Shown piece after piece: positions 1 to 8,034 of a DNA stretch of 15,260 nt. Each line of letters starts with the position of its first letter. Within the stretch, counting starts at the first letter, position 1. Made by a program: the position numbers and the translations under genes. This DNA is from Pseudomonadota bacterium. Lineage in GTDB: Bacteria > Pseudomonadota > Gammaproteobacteria > UBA1113. Under the pieces are notes generated by a model, which searched no databases, was not told where the DNA came from, and saw nothing but the letters and a program-made list of their open reading frames with translations. Location of the stretch: positions 1 through 15,260 of the forward strand of contig JAJXVQ010000016.1 of assembly GCA_021782065.1 (NCBI GenBank). Direction: 5' to 3'.

Positions 1-525
1 AAGAGCACCCATGATGACGGCCAAGACTATCGCCGGGAAGGGCTGGTAATAAGAACTAAGGCCTATGGCACCGGCAACCACCGCTGCAGCAGCCGGGCAA
101 GGTATGCCCTGAAAATAGCGTTTATCGACATACATCACTTGTGTATTAAAACGAGCCAGGCGCAGTGCCGTTGCCGCTACATACCAAAAAGAAGCCAGCC
201 AGCCAAAATTGCCCAAGCTGTTCAAACACCAGCTATAAGACACTAGGGCGGGTGCTAAGCCGAAGGAAACCAGGTCGGCTAAACTGTCAAACTCCACGCC
301 AAACGCCGTTTGAGTGTTGGTTAATCGTGCTACACGTCCATCTAGACCGTCCATGACCATAGCTACAAAAATAGCCATTGCCGCTCTGTGGAAATGGCCT
401 TGCATGCCGTTTACTATGCTATAAAAACCAGCAAAAAGGCTGGCCGTTGTCAGTAAATTGGGCAAAAGATAAATGCCGCGCCTAGGTTTGGGCTGTTCTG
501 TGTCGCTGCCTTGTTTAGGATGCAT
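1..525 (-). CDS. pssA: CDP-diacylglycerol--serine O-phosphatidyltransferase, N-terminal part (cut by window edge)
   Basis: This enzyme joins CDP-diacylglycerol and L-serine to make phosphatidylserine, the precursor of phosphatidylethanolamine, in the inner membrane. Reading from the ATG at 525 gives 175 codons, open through position 1, so the C-terminus lies outside the window. The complete CDP-alcohol phosphotransferase signature is visible: D59-x2-D62-G63-x2-A66-R67-x8-G76-x3-D80-x3-D84, with all the metal- and substrate-binding aspartates. Hydrophobic segments lie around residues 18-40, 47-58 and 85-100, with more towards the cut end. The start PKPRRGIYLLPNLLT is typical of the integral-membrane (Bacillus/Pseudomonas-type) PssA rather than the phospholipase-D-like E. 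coli enzyme. An AAGG sits about 9 bases before the ATG. It is transcribed divergently from the DUF3579-xseA pair, with 97 bases between. The related PgsA is less likely, because the residues around the motif (VEFDSLADLVSFGLAPA) are those of PssA. Confidence 0.93.
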   Translation of the reverse strand, partial: MHPKQGSDTEQPKPRRGIYLLPNLLTTASLFAGFYSIVNGMQGHFHRAAMAIFVAMVMDGLDGRVARLTNTQTAFGVEFDSLADLVSFGLAPALVSYSWCLNSLGNFGWLASFWYVAATALRLARFNTQVMYVDKRYFQGIPCPAAAAVVAGAIGLSSYYQPFPAIVLAVIMGAL

Positions 526-622
526 GTTTGTGTACCTTAAGTTATGTTACACTCTAATATATGATCAGCACGATACACTACATTTTAGGCCACAGTCAAT
601 AAAAAGGGTATAACGAAATTAT

Positions 623-910
623 ATGGCAGACGATGACGATAAAAAAATTATTATAGAAGGCATTACCGAAAGCGGTGAAACCTTCAGGCCCAGCGATTGG
701 GCTGAGCGCATGAGTGGCGGATTATCTAAATTCGTTAAGCATCGTATCGTCTATTCTCCGTTGTTGCGGCCCGCGATAAAAGATGGCAACAAATGCGTAA
801 TGCTAGACAAATCAATGAAAGAAACGAACCCCGAACTTTATGAATCCATACTAAACTTTGCCAGAGCCAATAAACTTAAAATTTGTGGCGAGGAAGAGGA
901 GCCTAAGTAA
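623..910 (+). CDS. DUF3579 family protein
   Basis: This is a 95-residue cytoplasmic protein of unknown function. It matches the DUF3579 family (PF12112) as I know it: an acidic N-terminus, then IIIEGITESGETFRPSDWAE, a central YSPLLRPAIKDG segment with KCVMLD, and a C-terminal helix ending in ILNFARANKLKI. The length is usual for the family, which is found in beta- and gammaproteobacteria. It lacks a signal peptide or membrane segment. The ATG at 623 is preceded by AAGGG about 14 bases upstream, rather far for a ribosome binding site. The stop codon is two bases before the GTG of xseA, so the two are probably co-transcribed. No established role is known to me. Family assignment is confident; the function is not. 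Confidence 0.88.
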   Translation: MADDDDKKIIIEGITESGETFRPSDWAERMSGGLSKFVKHRIVYSPLLRPAIKDGNKCVMLDKSMKETNPELYESILNFARANKLKICGEEEEPK

Positions 911-912
911 GA

Positions 913-2232
913 GTGGCTACGCAAGCACGCGAAGTACTCAGCGTCAGCGCCTTAAATGCCAAAGCACGCCAGGCATTGAGCCTTAGCTTCAGCCACGTTT
1001 GGGTAGAAGCAGAAATTTCTAATTTCATACGCGCAGCCTCTGGTCATTGGTATTTTTCCTTAAAAGACGACCGTGCTCAAGTGCGCGCCGCGATGTTTAA
1101 AAATCAAAATGGTTTGGCCACTTTCATGCCCAAAAATGGCCTGCAGGTCTTGGTGCGCGCCGAAGTCAGTTTATATGAAGAGCGCGGTGATTATCAGTTA
1201 ATAGTGTCTTATATTGAAGAAGCAGGCCACGGCGCCTTACAACGCGCCTTTGAAGCATTGCGTTTAAAATTATCGCAAGAAGGTGTGTTTGATAATCAAT
1301 ATAAAAAGGGCTTGCCACGGTTTCCGCGCACTATCGGCGTGATCACTTCGCCACACGGCGCCGCTATTCGCGACATCATTACCACTTTAAATCGTCGTTA
1401 CCCTAGCGCTAGGGTTATTATTTACCCATGCTTAGTACAAGGTGAAAGCGCTCCACCGCAAATCTGTCATGCGCTGGCAATGGCAGAATCGCGCCTAGAA
1501 TGCGATGTCTTGATCATCGGTCGCGGTGGTGGTTCTTTAGAAGATCTATGGGCATTTAACGATGAAAAAGTCGTGCGCGCCGTTTTTGCTGCTACTATTC
1601 CCATAGTAAGTGCCGTAGGACATGAAATCGATTTTACCTTATGCGACTTTGCCGCCGATTGGCGCGCCCCTACTCCGACTGCGGCGGCAGAATGCTGCAG
1701 CCCCGATCAAAACGAATTGCGCTTACAGTTACAAAAACAAGCTAAAACCCTGCATGCAACCGTCTTAGCTTTATTACAAATGGCCAAAAAATATTTATTA
1801 TGGCAACAAAAACGTTTGGTTGAACCTCGCAATGTATTAATACAATATCAACAACATTTGGATCACATACAATACCGTTTGTATCAAGGTAGTTTACAAG
1901 CACTACAAAAAAAACAAGATGCGCTCAAGGTGTTGTGGCATAGATTGCATCAACACGCACCAGTGCATAAACTATTACAATGGCAACAACAAAAAGAAAA
2001 GTTAACGACCCGCTTGCACAGTGCCCTTATTGCCCTATTGAATGAAAAACAGAAAAAGCTCATTGCCGAAGCCCAAGCACTACATGCCATTAGTCCTATG
2101 GCCACATTAGATCGCGGCTATGCTTTGGTATTAAAAGAGCAACATATTATAAGCGACGCTAAAAAATTGGCGAAAGGCGACAAGATCGACGTGCGTTTGG
2201 CGAAAGGGCAAGTGCGTTGCGAAGTCGTTTAA
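913..2232 (+). CDS. xseA: Exodeoxyribonuclease VII large subunit
   Basis: XseA is the catalytic subunit of exonuclease VII, which degrades single-stranded DNA from both ends to short oligonucleotides and works with several copies of the small subunit XseB (not in this window). The protein has 439 residues, close to the usual 450. Residues 1-105 form the OB-fold (VWVEAEISNF, SGHWYFSLKD). The catalytic domain follows from about 135: PRTIGVITSPHGAAIRDI (138-155), GRGGGSLEDLWAFND (203-217), and SAVGHEIDFTLCDFAADWRAPTPTAAAE in pieces (233-260), with H237, E238, D240 and D245. Residues 265-395 are the long glutamine- and lysine-rich coiled-coil region that binds XseB. The last ~40 residues carry the conserved LDRGYALV segment. 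The start codon is GTG; AGGAG at 897-901, inside the end of the DUF3579 gene, is 11 bases upstream. Together these indicate a complete, probably functional gene. Confidence 0.97.
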   Translation: MATQAREVLSVSALNAKARQALSLSFSHVWVEAEISNFIRAASGHWYFSLKDDRAQVRAAMFKNQNGLATFMPKNGLQVLVRAEVSLYEERGDYQLIVSYIEEAGHGALQRAFEALRLKLSQEGVFDNQYKKGLPRFPRTIGVITSPHGAAIRDIITTLNRRYPSARVIIYPCLVQGESAPPQICHALAMAESRLECDVLIIGRGGGSLEDLWAFNDEKVVRAVFAATIPIVSAVGHEIDFTLCDFAADWRAPTPTAAAECCSPDQNELRLQLQKQAKTLHATVLALLQMAKKYLLWQQKRLVEPRNVLIQYQQHLDHIQYRLYQGSLQALQKKQDALKVLWHRLHQHAPVHKLLQWQQQKEKLTTRLHSALIALLNEKQKKLIAEAQALHAISPMATLDRGYALVLKEQHIISDAKKLAKGDKIDVRLAKGQVRCEVV

Positions 2233-2245
2233 ATGTATTGTGTTG

Positions 2246-2377
2246 TACTCTATACTCACAGCAGTTGATTTTTAGGCGCGACGCCGAGCTCCCGAGCAGC
2301 AGGAGTATAGTACTCTACATGACTGATGCGAGATGGGCGAAGGCAACAAAGCCTAAGAATCAAATGCGAAGAGTATA
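2246..2377. repeat. Two-unit inverted intergenic repeat bounded by TACTC/GAGTA
   Basis: Two related units lie head to head between convergent xseA and the glycosyltransferase gene. The boundary words are TACTC (2246-2250), TATACTC (2251-2257), GAGTATA (2303-2309), TACTC (2311-2315) and GAGTATA (2371-2377). Inside, TTGATTTTTAGGC (2265-2277) is the reverse complement, with one mismatch, of GCCTAAGAATCAA (2351-2363). So the left unit on the minus strand and the right unit on the plus strand run the same way: a GC-rich stretch, GCCTAA-AATCAA, TGC, GAGTATA. The right unit ends one base before the glycosyltransferase stop codon. I infer a dispersed intergenic repeat that could also fold and end transcription from both sides. 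No other copy was seen in the window. Confidence 0.6.
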
Positions 2378-2378
2378 T

Positions 2379-3419
2379 TTAAGATTGGCTCAACGAATAA
2401 AAGCTTTGGCGATAATTTTCTAGCGTAAAGCTATTAGGCATAGCGTTAGGAGGTGAAAGCAGACTCTTCTCTAAAATTTTTGAAAGCGCTGAGATATCGC
2501 CAGCGGGGAAAAAAGTGGCAGAAGGCGCCGCTTCAGGAATACCGCCTGCATCTGATGCAATAATAGGCAGGCCTGCATGTGCTGCCTCTAATAAAACTAA
2601 TCCGAACGCTTCTCTCAATGAGGGGAAAACGAATATATCGAAGGCTTTTAAATAATCCGCTCCTTTATAAGCAATCGAAGTATCCGTAATCAGGAAGATT
2701 GTCTTTTCTAAGCCTAATGCTGCAATTTGCTCTCGTAATTTCTTTTCTGAAGAGCCGGTGCCAATGATGACTAAATACGCGGGAATATTTTTAAACGCCT
2801 CAATCAACATAGCGTGGCCTTTGCCGCTCACCAATCTTCCTAAGGTTCCAAAAACAAAAGCATCACGCGGCAATCCTAATTTTTCTCTAGCATCGTCTTT
2901 TGAAAGGAGAGTTATGTCTTCTGTGTTAATAGTATTATGAATAGTGATGACTTTATTTTCAGATACTCCCAGATCTACCAACTCTTTTTTGAGGGCGTTA
3001 GATACAGTGATAAAATTCCAAGACTTTTTAAGCCAGCGTAGCGTCCACTGTTCTGACTTGTGCTTAAAATTTCCAAAATTATGATGCAGCGAATATAATT
3101 TCTTAACAGGACAAAAAAACAGCACCCATTGCATAATCAGCGTTGGCTTATAATGATGTGCTATGACCAAATCGAACTTCTTTTTTTTGCATAAGGCTAA
3201 TAACTTAAAAAAAGCACTTATGCGCCAAAAAGCAGTATGATGATCGATTTCAAAAAAGATCACATCGCCGTTATAATGTTCTTGTAACTGTGGCTGTGAT
3301 TTACCAGATAAAAATACCGTTGTGACGATGTCATACGATTGACTGATTTGTTTATACAGATCCATGCCACATTTTGGCGTGAGCCTACAAATTTGTAAGA
3401 CATTCATTTTGTTCACCAT
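2379..3419 (-). CDS. Family 4 glycosyltransferase (GT-B fold)
   Basis: This 346-residue cytosolic or membrane-associated enzyme probably moves a sugar from a nucleotide-sugar donor to a cell-surface glycan or lipid-carrier acceptor. The C-terminal half is a clear GT4 (PF00534) domain: FGTLGRLVSGKGHAML (190-205) with the donor-phosphate-binding R195 and K200, then LVIIGTGSSEKKLREQI, and the EX7E motif EAFGLVLLE with E270 and E278, followed by AGLPIIASDAGGIPEA. The N-terminal half is more divergent and has a histidine-rich loop (LHHNF, 111-115). Its ATG shares one base with the TAA of the upstream membrane gene, and the ribosome binding site is weak, which suggests translational coupling. An in-frame ATG at residue 5 is an alternative start. 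The acceptor cannot be read from the sequence; LPS core or O-antigen work is a reasonable guess from the neighbouring gene. Confidence 0.88.
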   Translation of the reverse strand: MVNKMNVLQICRLTPKCGMDLYKQISQSYDIVTTVFLSGKSQPQLQEHYNGDVIFFEIDHHTAFWRISAFFKLLALCKKKKFDLVIAHHYKPTLIMQWVLFFCPVKKLYSLHHNFGNFKHKSEQWTLRWLKKSWNFITVSNALKKELVDLGVSENKVITIHNTINTEDITLLSKDDAREKLGLPRDAFVFGTLGRLVSGKGHAMLIEAFKNIPAYLVIIGTGSSEKKLREQIAALGLEKTIFLITDTSIAYKGADYLKAFDIFVFPSLREAFGLVLLEAAHAGLPIIASDAGGIPEAAPSATFFPAGDISALSKILEKSLLSPPNAMPNSFTLENYRQSFYSLSQS

Positions 3420-4915
3420 TAATGGACCACTTCATAAATATTAGCCACATAATCTTTTTCATTATGGTACGATTGCACCAATATCAAATTGGAACAATGC
3501 GCTAGGGGATCCTCATGATGAAATTTAACAACCGCATAACGATACGCTGAAAACTGGCAACTGCTTTCTTTTGACATATCGAGTAAATCTTCATCCCAAG
3601 TTGGGCTCGCTCCTTTGACTGTATACAGCAAAATATTATCATTCACGGCAATGCGATCATTTACACTGGTATGTTGCTGCAACCACCTTGAAGTATCCCA
3701 CAGATATTGTGGGAACGCACCTCTATGAGAAAAATTATCGACTAGACTAAAGATGAAGAAACACCCTATCGCTACAACCACACTTAAATGCCATTTACGG
3801 GTAAGGGTTTGTGCCTTTTGATAAAGTCGCTCTATACCAAAGGGCGCCCACAGCAAAATCAGTAAACACAAAGCTAGAACATAACGACTCGTTAAAAAGA
3901 GATTGTTCATCAAGAAAACAAAGAGTATGATAATTTGTATGAGGATTAACCCATACCACAATATTTTTTCACGCCGTTCTAAGCCCAAGGCTTTCTTCGC
4001 CCAGCCATACACTGCCAGTCCACTGTAGATCACCCCCGTGTTGACTACCAGTTTATAGGTAAAAAACCCAATAATCATGCCAAAGTACATTTGGTTTGCA
4101 TGTATAAAAACATAATAAGGCTTCAACGCTTTCTCCATAAGATCGATGGTATGTGCTCTATTTTGCAGCACTGTATCAATGCCATGCGTGATGTAACTGT
4201 AAATGTCTTGTAAACGGCCACCGCCGTATAGGTTATGAGAGCCTATCAATAGGAACAATACTCCCCCTAGCCAAAAAGGCCAGGCCATAATAAGGCTATT
4301 GCGGCAACGCGCATAAAAGGACCATCCAGGCATAAAGAAAAAAAGAGCAATGATACAGCACGTAATTACAACACCTTCTATACGAAACAATGCTGCTACC
4401 AACATGCTAAAGCCAAATAACCACAAATAACGCTGCTTTTCTGCCTTCAAGAAAACAAGTGCTGCCCAAAAAGAGGTTAAATAAAAGGCCCAATAGCCAA
4501 AATCACGTAGGAAAATACCACGCTCATCATTAAATGCGCTATAACAGATTATGCATAACAGTGCCCACAACCCTACTCGTGCTGAGGAATTAAGATGTAA
4601 AACAATGCGTAGGAAGAAATAAACCATCCATGCTTGGAAAACGGCATCCAATAAACGCGCGGCGGTAATATAAGCAAGCCCTAACTGATGCAAATAGGCA
4701 ATCAGGATGGAATAAAACGGCCATGAGTATAATGCCATCGCTGCTTTCAAACCCCCTTGGTTATACGCCGCAGCACAGCGCAAATACAAAACGCCATCCA
4801 CACCGATATCAGGAAGAAACCACTGCGTAAAACCAATGAAGGATAATAAAAGACTGAGCAACACCCCAGCAATATAAATATGACGCTGTGATAGCCTATT
4901 CATGCTGTAAGTCAT
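3419..4915 (-). CDS. Polytopic membrane protein, GT-C/ArnT-like glycosyltransferase candidate
   Basis: This is a 498-residue inner-membrane protein with about ten hydrophobic segments, starting at residues 14-33. After the first segment the periplasmic loop has PDIGVDGVLYLRCA (35-48), with D36, D40 and Y44. This resembles the metal/lipid-donor loop of GT-C enzymes such as the GT39/ArnT/PMT families, which use polyprenyl-phosphate sugars on the periplasmic side. WPFYSILIAYLHQLGL and FLRDFGYWAFYLTSFWAAL (136-154) are also in the style of this superfamily, and a soluble region of about 100 residues closes the C-terminus. AAGGGA is 5 bases before the ATG at 4915, which favours this start over the ATG at residue 5. 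It begins 9 bases after the zinc-finger gene and overlaps the next glycosyltransferase by one base. The superfamily is moderately sure; donor and acceptor are unknown. Confidence 0.72.
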   Translation of the reverse strand: MTYSMNRLSQRHIYIAGVLLSLLLSFIGFTQWFLPDIGVDGVLYLRCAAAYNQGGLKAAMALYSWPFYSILIAYLHQLGLAYITAARLLDAVFQAWMVYFFLRIVLHLNSSARVGLWALLCIICYSAFNDERGIFLRDFGYWAFYLTSFWAALVFLKAEKQRYLWLFGFSMLVAALFRIEGVVITCCIIALFFFMPGWSFYARCRNSLIMAWPFWLGGVLFLLIGSHNLYGGGRLQDIYSYITHGIDTVLQNRAHTIDLMEKALKPYYVFIHANQMYFGMIIGFFTYKLVVNTGVIYSGLAVYGWAKKALGLERREKILWYGLILIQIIILFVFLMNNLFLTSRYVLALCLLILLWAPFGIERLYQKAQTLTRKWHLSVVVAIGCFFIFSLVDNFSHRGAFPQYLWDTSRWLQQHTSVNDRIAVNDNILLYTVKGASPTWDEDLLDMSKESSCQFSAYRYAVVKFHHEDPLAHCSNLILVQSYHNEKDYVANIYEVVH

Positions 4916-4924
4916 AAGCTTCCC

Positions 4925-5104
4925 TTAGCGTTTTTCTTGAAGGGTAAACGTTGTGCCACAATAAGGACAGACGGCTTTCTCACCAGACCGTATGGGAATG
5001 TATACGCGCGGATGCTGATCCCACAAAGCGAGTCGTGGCAATGGGCAACACAAGGGTAAATCGTTCTCATAAACATCGTAGTGTTTTTTTATTTGCTCTA
5101 TCAT
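4925..5104 (-). CDS. zf-CHCC small zinc-finger protein
   Basis: This is a 59-residue protein that automated callers can easily miss. It carries the complete zf-CHCC (PF10276) pattern, related to the zinc domain of mitochondrial complex I subunit NDUFS6: C20 in CCPLPRLALWDQHPRV, H31, then C46 and C49 in CPYCGT. Spacing is C-x10-H-x14-C-x2-C, as in the family. The family usually has one or two cysteines before the PLP turn; here C19 and C20 are adjacent. The ATG overlaps the glnE stop codon as ATGA, and AAGGA lies 7 bases upstream, so the gene is probably translated with glnE. In many beta- and gammaproteobacteria such genes sit beside ilvE/glnE and LPS-core glycosyltransferase genes, which matches this cluster. 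The molecular role in bacteria is not established. Confidence 0.92.
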   Translation of the reverse strand: MIEQIKKHYDVYENDLPLCCPLPRLALWDQHPRVYIPIRSGEKAVCPYCGTTFTLQEKR

Positions 5105-7977
5105 TCTTCATTCCTTACCAATATCGTTTGCCATAACTGCTGCACTGTCGTACGTTCATCGCGCAATAGAGTATCATCTACCCACGGAGAACCATTTTGC
5201 AGTCCCATTTGATTAAACTGATGGCGATAACAGCGTTCAATATTAAGCAGTTGCTGTACTGTTTGTGCGCTTATTCTGTCCAAATTGCTCAGCCACTGCA
5301 ACCACTGTCTATGGCTGCTACAAGACAAAGGCCCCACCATTGACGCCGTTAAAGCACATAAGCTCAGAAATTGTATCATAAATTCTACATCCATTAGCCC
5401 ACCTAGGCCGTGTTTTATGTGAAATTTCCCTACAGGGGTTGCTGTGCTGTGGGTTTGCACGCTTTGCCGCATAGATACTATCTCCTGCCGCAGCATCTCT
5501 ACCTGCCGATCTCGCGCTAAAGCTTCATGGCGAATAGCATCAAATTGCGCGATCATGGCGGTGCTACCCGCTACAGCACGAGCACGCAATAAAGCTTGAT
5601 GCTCCCATAGCCAGGCTTGATCGGTTTGATAGCTCTTAAAATGGGTAATATCACTGACCAATAAGCCTGCTTGCCCCGAAGGCCTCAGCTCCGTATCTAC
5701 TTTGTACAAATAACCATTATAGGTTTTTAACTCTAAGCTATAAGTTACTCGTCGCGCCCATTGGTAAGCGTATTCAGCATAGCGTTGTTGTGCAGCAGCC
5801 TCCAAGCCCCGCTTTGCACCATTGTCATACAAAAATACTACATCTAAATCCGATTGAAATCCCATTTCTTTGCCACCCAGAGTTCCATAGGCAACAATGA
5901 CCCAAGGCGGGATCTCGTCTTCATTCAGTGCATACTTTAGCCTAACCCATCGCCAAGCCAAGCGTGCCACCACATTCAAGAAGGCTTCGGCACTGTTGGA
6001 TAAGTGTTGTGCCAAAATCTCATCATCCGCTTGCGTTGTTAAATAGGCCATAGCGGCTTGCAGCGTATATTCATTCTTAATTTGTCGTAATATTTCCAAT
6101 TGGGCCTCAGTATCGGCTTCAGGGATCGCCAATAAAGATTGTTCTAATCTATTTTCCAAACCCCTTTTATCTAATGACAATAAGGATAAACGTTGATCCA
6201 ATAAACTGTCTAACAAAATAGGATACTGCGCTAGCTGCTCACTCACCCACACGCTTTGACCACAGCACTGAATTAAATGAAATAGTGCATTGCTGTTTTC
6301 TATCAGCAAAGATAGATAGGTGCTACGCCTAAGCACTGCAGAAATAACTTTTAGGAATCGTTGCAAATACACGTCTGGCGTGGCTGCTGCAAGAACCACT
6401 TCCAGGACAAGTGGCATTAACCGGTCTAAACGTGCGCGCGCCTCTTTAGATAGATGCATAAACGCATGGCTATTGCGAAAGCTGATGATGGTTTCCACTA
6501 CGGCAGCTAAGTCAGCCGAATCTATTTTACCTTCGAACCCTTGTAGACTCCATAATTTGAAGAAATGAGCATTATCAATCGACGTCTCTGGTTGCTGCTG
6601 TTTTCGGGTTAAAAATAAAGCATCGAATTGTTGACTAATCCGTAATCGCAATGGTTTAAGTGCCGCCAATAGTGCATCCCAATCATCATAACCCATCACA
6701 AAAGCAACACGGGCTTTATCCAATTCATTATTAGGGTAAGACTGGGTTTGTCTATCCGCTATCATCTGGACAGTGTCTTCCATTGTACGCAATACATCAT
6801 AGTCTAGACGCAACTGTTCTGCTTGCGCTGTTGAGAGCCAACCTTCATGGCCAATAAAATGGAGTGCAGTATAAAGGTTGGGAGTTTGTAAACGCCGATC
6901 TTTTCCGCCCTTAAGCAACTGAAAAGTTTGAACTATAAATTCTATTTCACGCAGCCCCCCACGGCCTAGTTTAATATTATCTACTGCAGCCGTTTCTGCA
7001 ACTTGTTTATCCATTAAACTTTTTAATTCCCGCAATGCTTCTATGACCGAATAGTCCACATAGCGTCTATAACTAAAACGACGTAGCAAAGATTGTAATG
7101 CTTCTTTTTCTTCAGCAATGCCATCATTCATTAGACGCGCCTTGATCAGCGCATACCGTTCCCATTCACGGCCGTGTTGTTGATAATATTGTTCCATCGC
7201 CGCATAAGACATCACCACAGGTCCGCTTTGTCCAAAAGGTCGCAAGCGTAAATCCACCCTAAAAACAAAACCTTCCGCAGTCACTTCACTCAATACTTTT
7301 ACCACCGTTTGCACCAATTTTGTAAAATATTGATTAGGATCCCATTCTTTGCGCGTACCTTGCCAATGGTGTGGCGTAAAATAAGTAAAGATAATGTCAA
7401 TGTCTGAAGAAAAATTTAAATCACAGCCCCCTAATTTTCCTAAAGCCAGCACGTATAAGACACAAGGTTTATTATTTTTATCTAAGGCAATACCATATAA
7501 AGTTTGGTGGCATAGACTCAAATAATCAATAGTGATACTTAAAATACTTTGTGCAAAGCCACTGATTAATGCTGCGATTTGTCTAGGATTTTGCAATGCA
7601 CTAACATACTGCCAGACTAGGCGCATCATTTCGCGTTGCCTTAAGCGACGCAAAACAGACAGTAGGGTTTCTATATCCGGCTTCTGCGTCATTATGGCCG
7701 TTAAGGCTAAGTGATAATCATTAATGGTAGCGATTTTCTGAATATCACCACTTTGGAATAGATCTAGCAACAAACCGGGCTGCTGTAGGCTCAAATTGGC
7801 CACATAATCGCTGTAAGCCCATACGGCTGTGGCAGTTTCTTTAAAAAAAAGGTTGTTTTCCAAAGCCCTACTTTCAGGTAAATTGGCCCACAGGGCTACA
7901 ACGGCTTGTCCCTTATTCTGCAATAAAGTTGGCAGGGTCTTCATGGTGTCATTTGTCCAAAACTTGGCTATTTTCAT
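5101..7977 (-). CDS. glnE: Bifunctional glutamine synthetase adenylyltransferase/adenylyl-removing enzyme
   Basis: GlnE adenylylates glutamine synthetase to inactivate it when nitrogen is plentiful and removes AMP when nitrogen is scarce, under control of PII. The product has 958 residues (E. coli 946). Both nucleotidyltransferase domains are present: the N-terminal, AMP-removing one with GKLGGCDLNFSSDID (180-194; D192, D194), and the C-terminal, adenylylating one with GTLGGKEMGFQSDLD around 698-712 (D710, D712). LRPFGQSGP and ELRPSGQAGLLV are the matching second motifs, and GRGGLREIEF and HGLGGLMDVEF occur as in the family. It is the first gene of the minus-strand cluster and diverges from fumC. 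No clear ribosome binding site precedes the ATG at 7977, and the ATG at residue 12 (MKTLPTLLQ) resembles the start of known GlnE proteins, so the true start may be at 7944. Confidence 0.96.
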   Translation of the reverse strand: MKIAKFWTNDTMKTLPTLLQNKGQAVVALWANLPESRALENNLFFKETATAVWAYSDYVANLSLQQPGLLLDLFQSGDIQKIATINDYHLALTAIMTQKPDIETLLSVLRRLRQREMMRLVWQYVSALQNPRQIAALISGFAQSILSITIDYLSLCHQTLYGIALDKNNKPCVLYVLALGKLGGCDLNFSSDIDIIFTYFTPHHWQGTRKEWDPNQYFTKLVQTVVKVLSEVTAEGFVFRVDLRLRPFGQSGPVVMSYAAMEQYYQQHGREWERYALIKARLMNDGIAEEKEALQSLLRRFSYRRYVDYSVIEALRELKSLMDKQVAETAAVDNIKLGRGGLREIEFIVQTFQLLKGGKDRRLQTPNLYTALHFIGHEGWLSTAQAEQLRLDYDVLRTMEDTVQMIADRQTQSYPNNELDKARVAFVMGYDDWDALLAALKPLRLRISQQFDALFLTRKQQQPETSIDNAHFFKLWSLQGFEGKIDSADLAAVVETIISFRNSHAFMHLSKEARARLDRLMPLVLEVVLAAATPDVYLQRFLKVISAVLRRSTYLSLLIENSNALFHLIQCCGQSVWVSEQLAQYPILLDSLLDQRLSLLSLDKRGLENRLEQSLLAIPEADTEAQLEILRQIKNEYTLQAAMAYLTTQADDEILAQHLSNSAEAFLNVVARLAWRWVRLKYALNEDEIPPWVIVAYGTLGGKEMGFQSDLDVVFLYDNGAKRGLEAAAQQRYAEYAYQWARRVTYSLELKTYNGYLYKVDTELRPSGQAGLLVSDITHFKSYQTDQAWLWEHQALLRARAVAGSTAMIAQFDAIRHEALARDRQVEMLRQEIVSMRQSVQTHSTATPVGKFHIKHGLGGLMDVEFMIQFLSLCALTASMVGPLSCSSHRQWLQWLSNLDRISAQTVQQLLNIERCYRHQFNQMGLQNGSPWVDDTLLRDERTTVQQLWQTILVRNEE

Positions 7978-8018
7978 ATGCAGTGCTATTTGCTATGATA
8001 CTGACCTAAATTTATAAT
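7971..8018 (+). promoter_or_regulatory. Candidate fumC promoter(s)
   Basis: Two sigma70-like arrangements overlap upstream of fumC. The first is TTTTCA (7971-7976), a 17-base spacer and an extended -10 TGC-TATGAT (7991-7999). It would start transcription near 8006 and keep the AAGG ribosome binding site (8021-8024) in the transcript. The second is TTGCTA (7990-7995), 17 bases, then a perfect TATAAT (8013-8018), which would start inside or after that AAGG. I favour the first for translation. This is seen by eye only. Confidence 0.4.
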
Positions 8019-8034
8019 CTAAGGTCACTATATC

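Noticed and set aside
526..622. Promoters between divergent pssA and the DUF3579 gene
   Set aside because: Several AT-rich hexamers (TATGAT at 560-565, TATAAC near 610) were seen but none has a convincing -35 at the right distance.
1400..1415. Perfect 16-bp palindrome ACCCTAGCGCTAGGGT inside xseA
   Set aside because: It lies in the middle of the conserved coding region (YPSARV) and one such palindrome in 15 kb is not far from chance; no second copy was seen.
2217..2423. 68-codon plus-strand ORF across the intergenic repeat
   Set aside because: It overlaps the end of xseA and the end of the glycosyltransferase gene, has no ribosome binding site and simply reads through the repeat.
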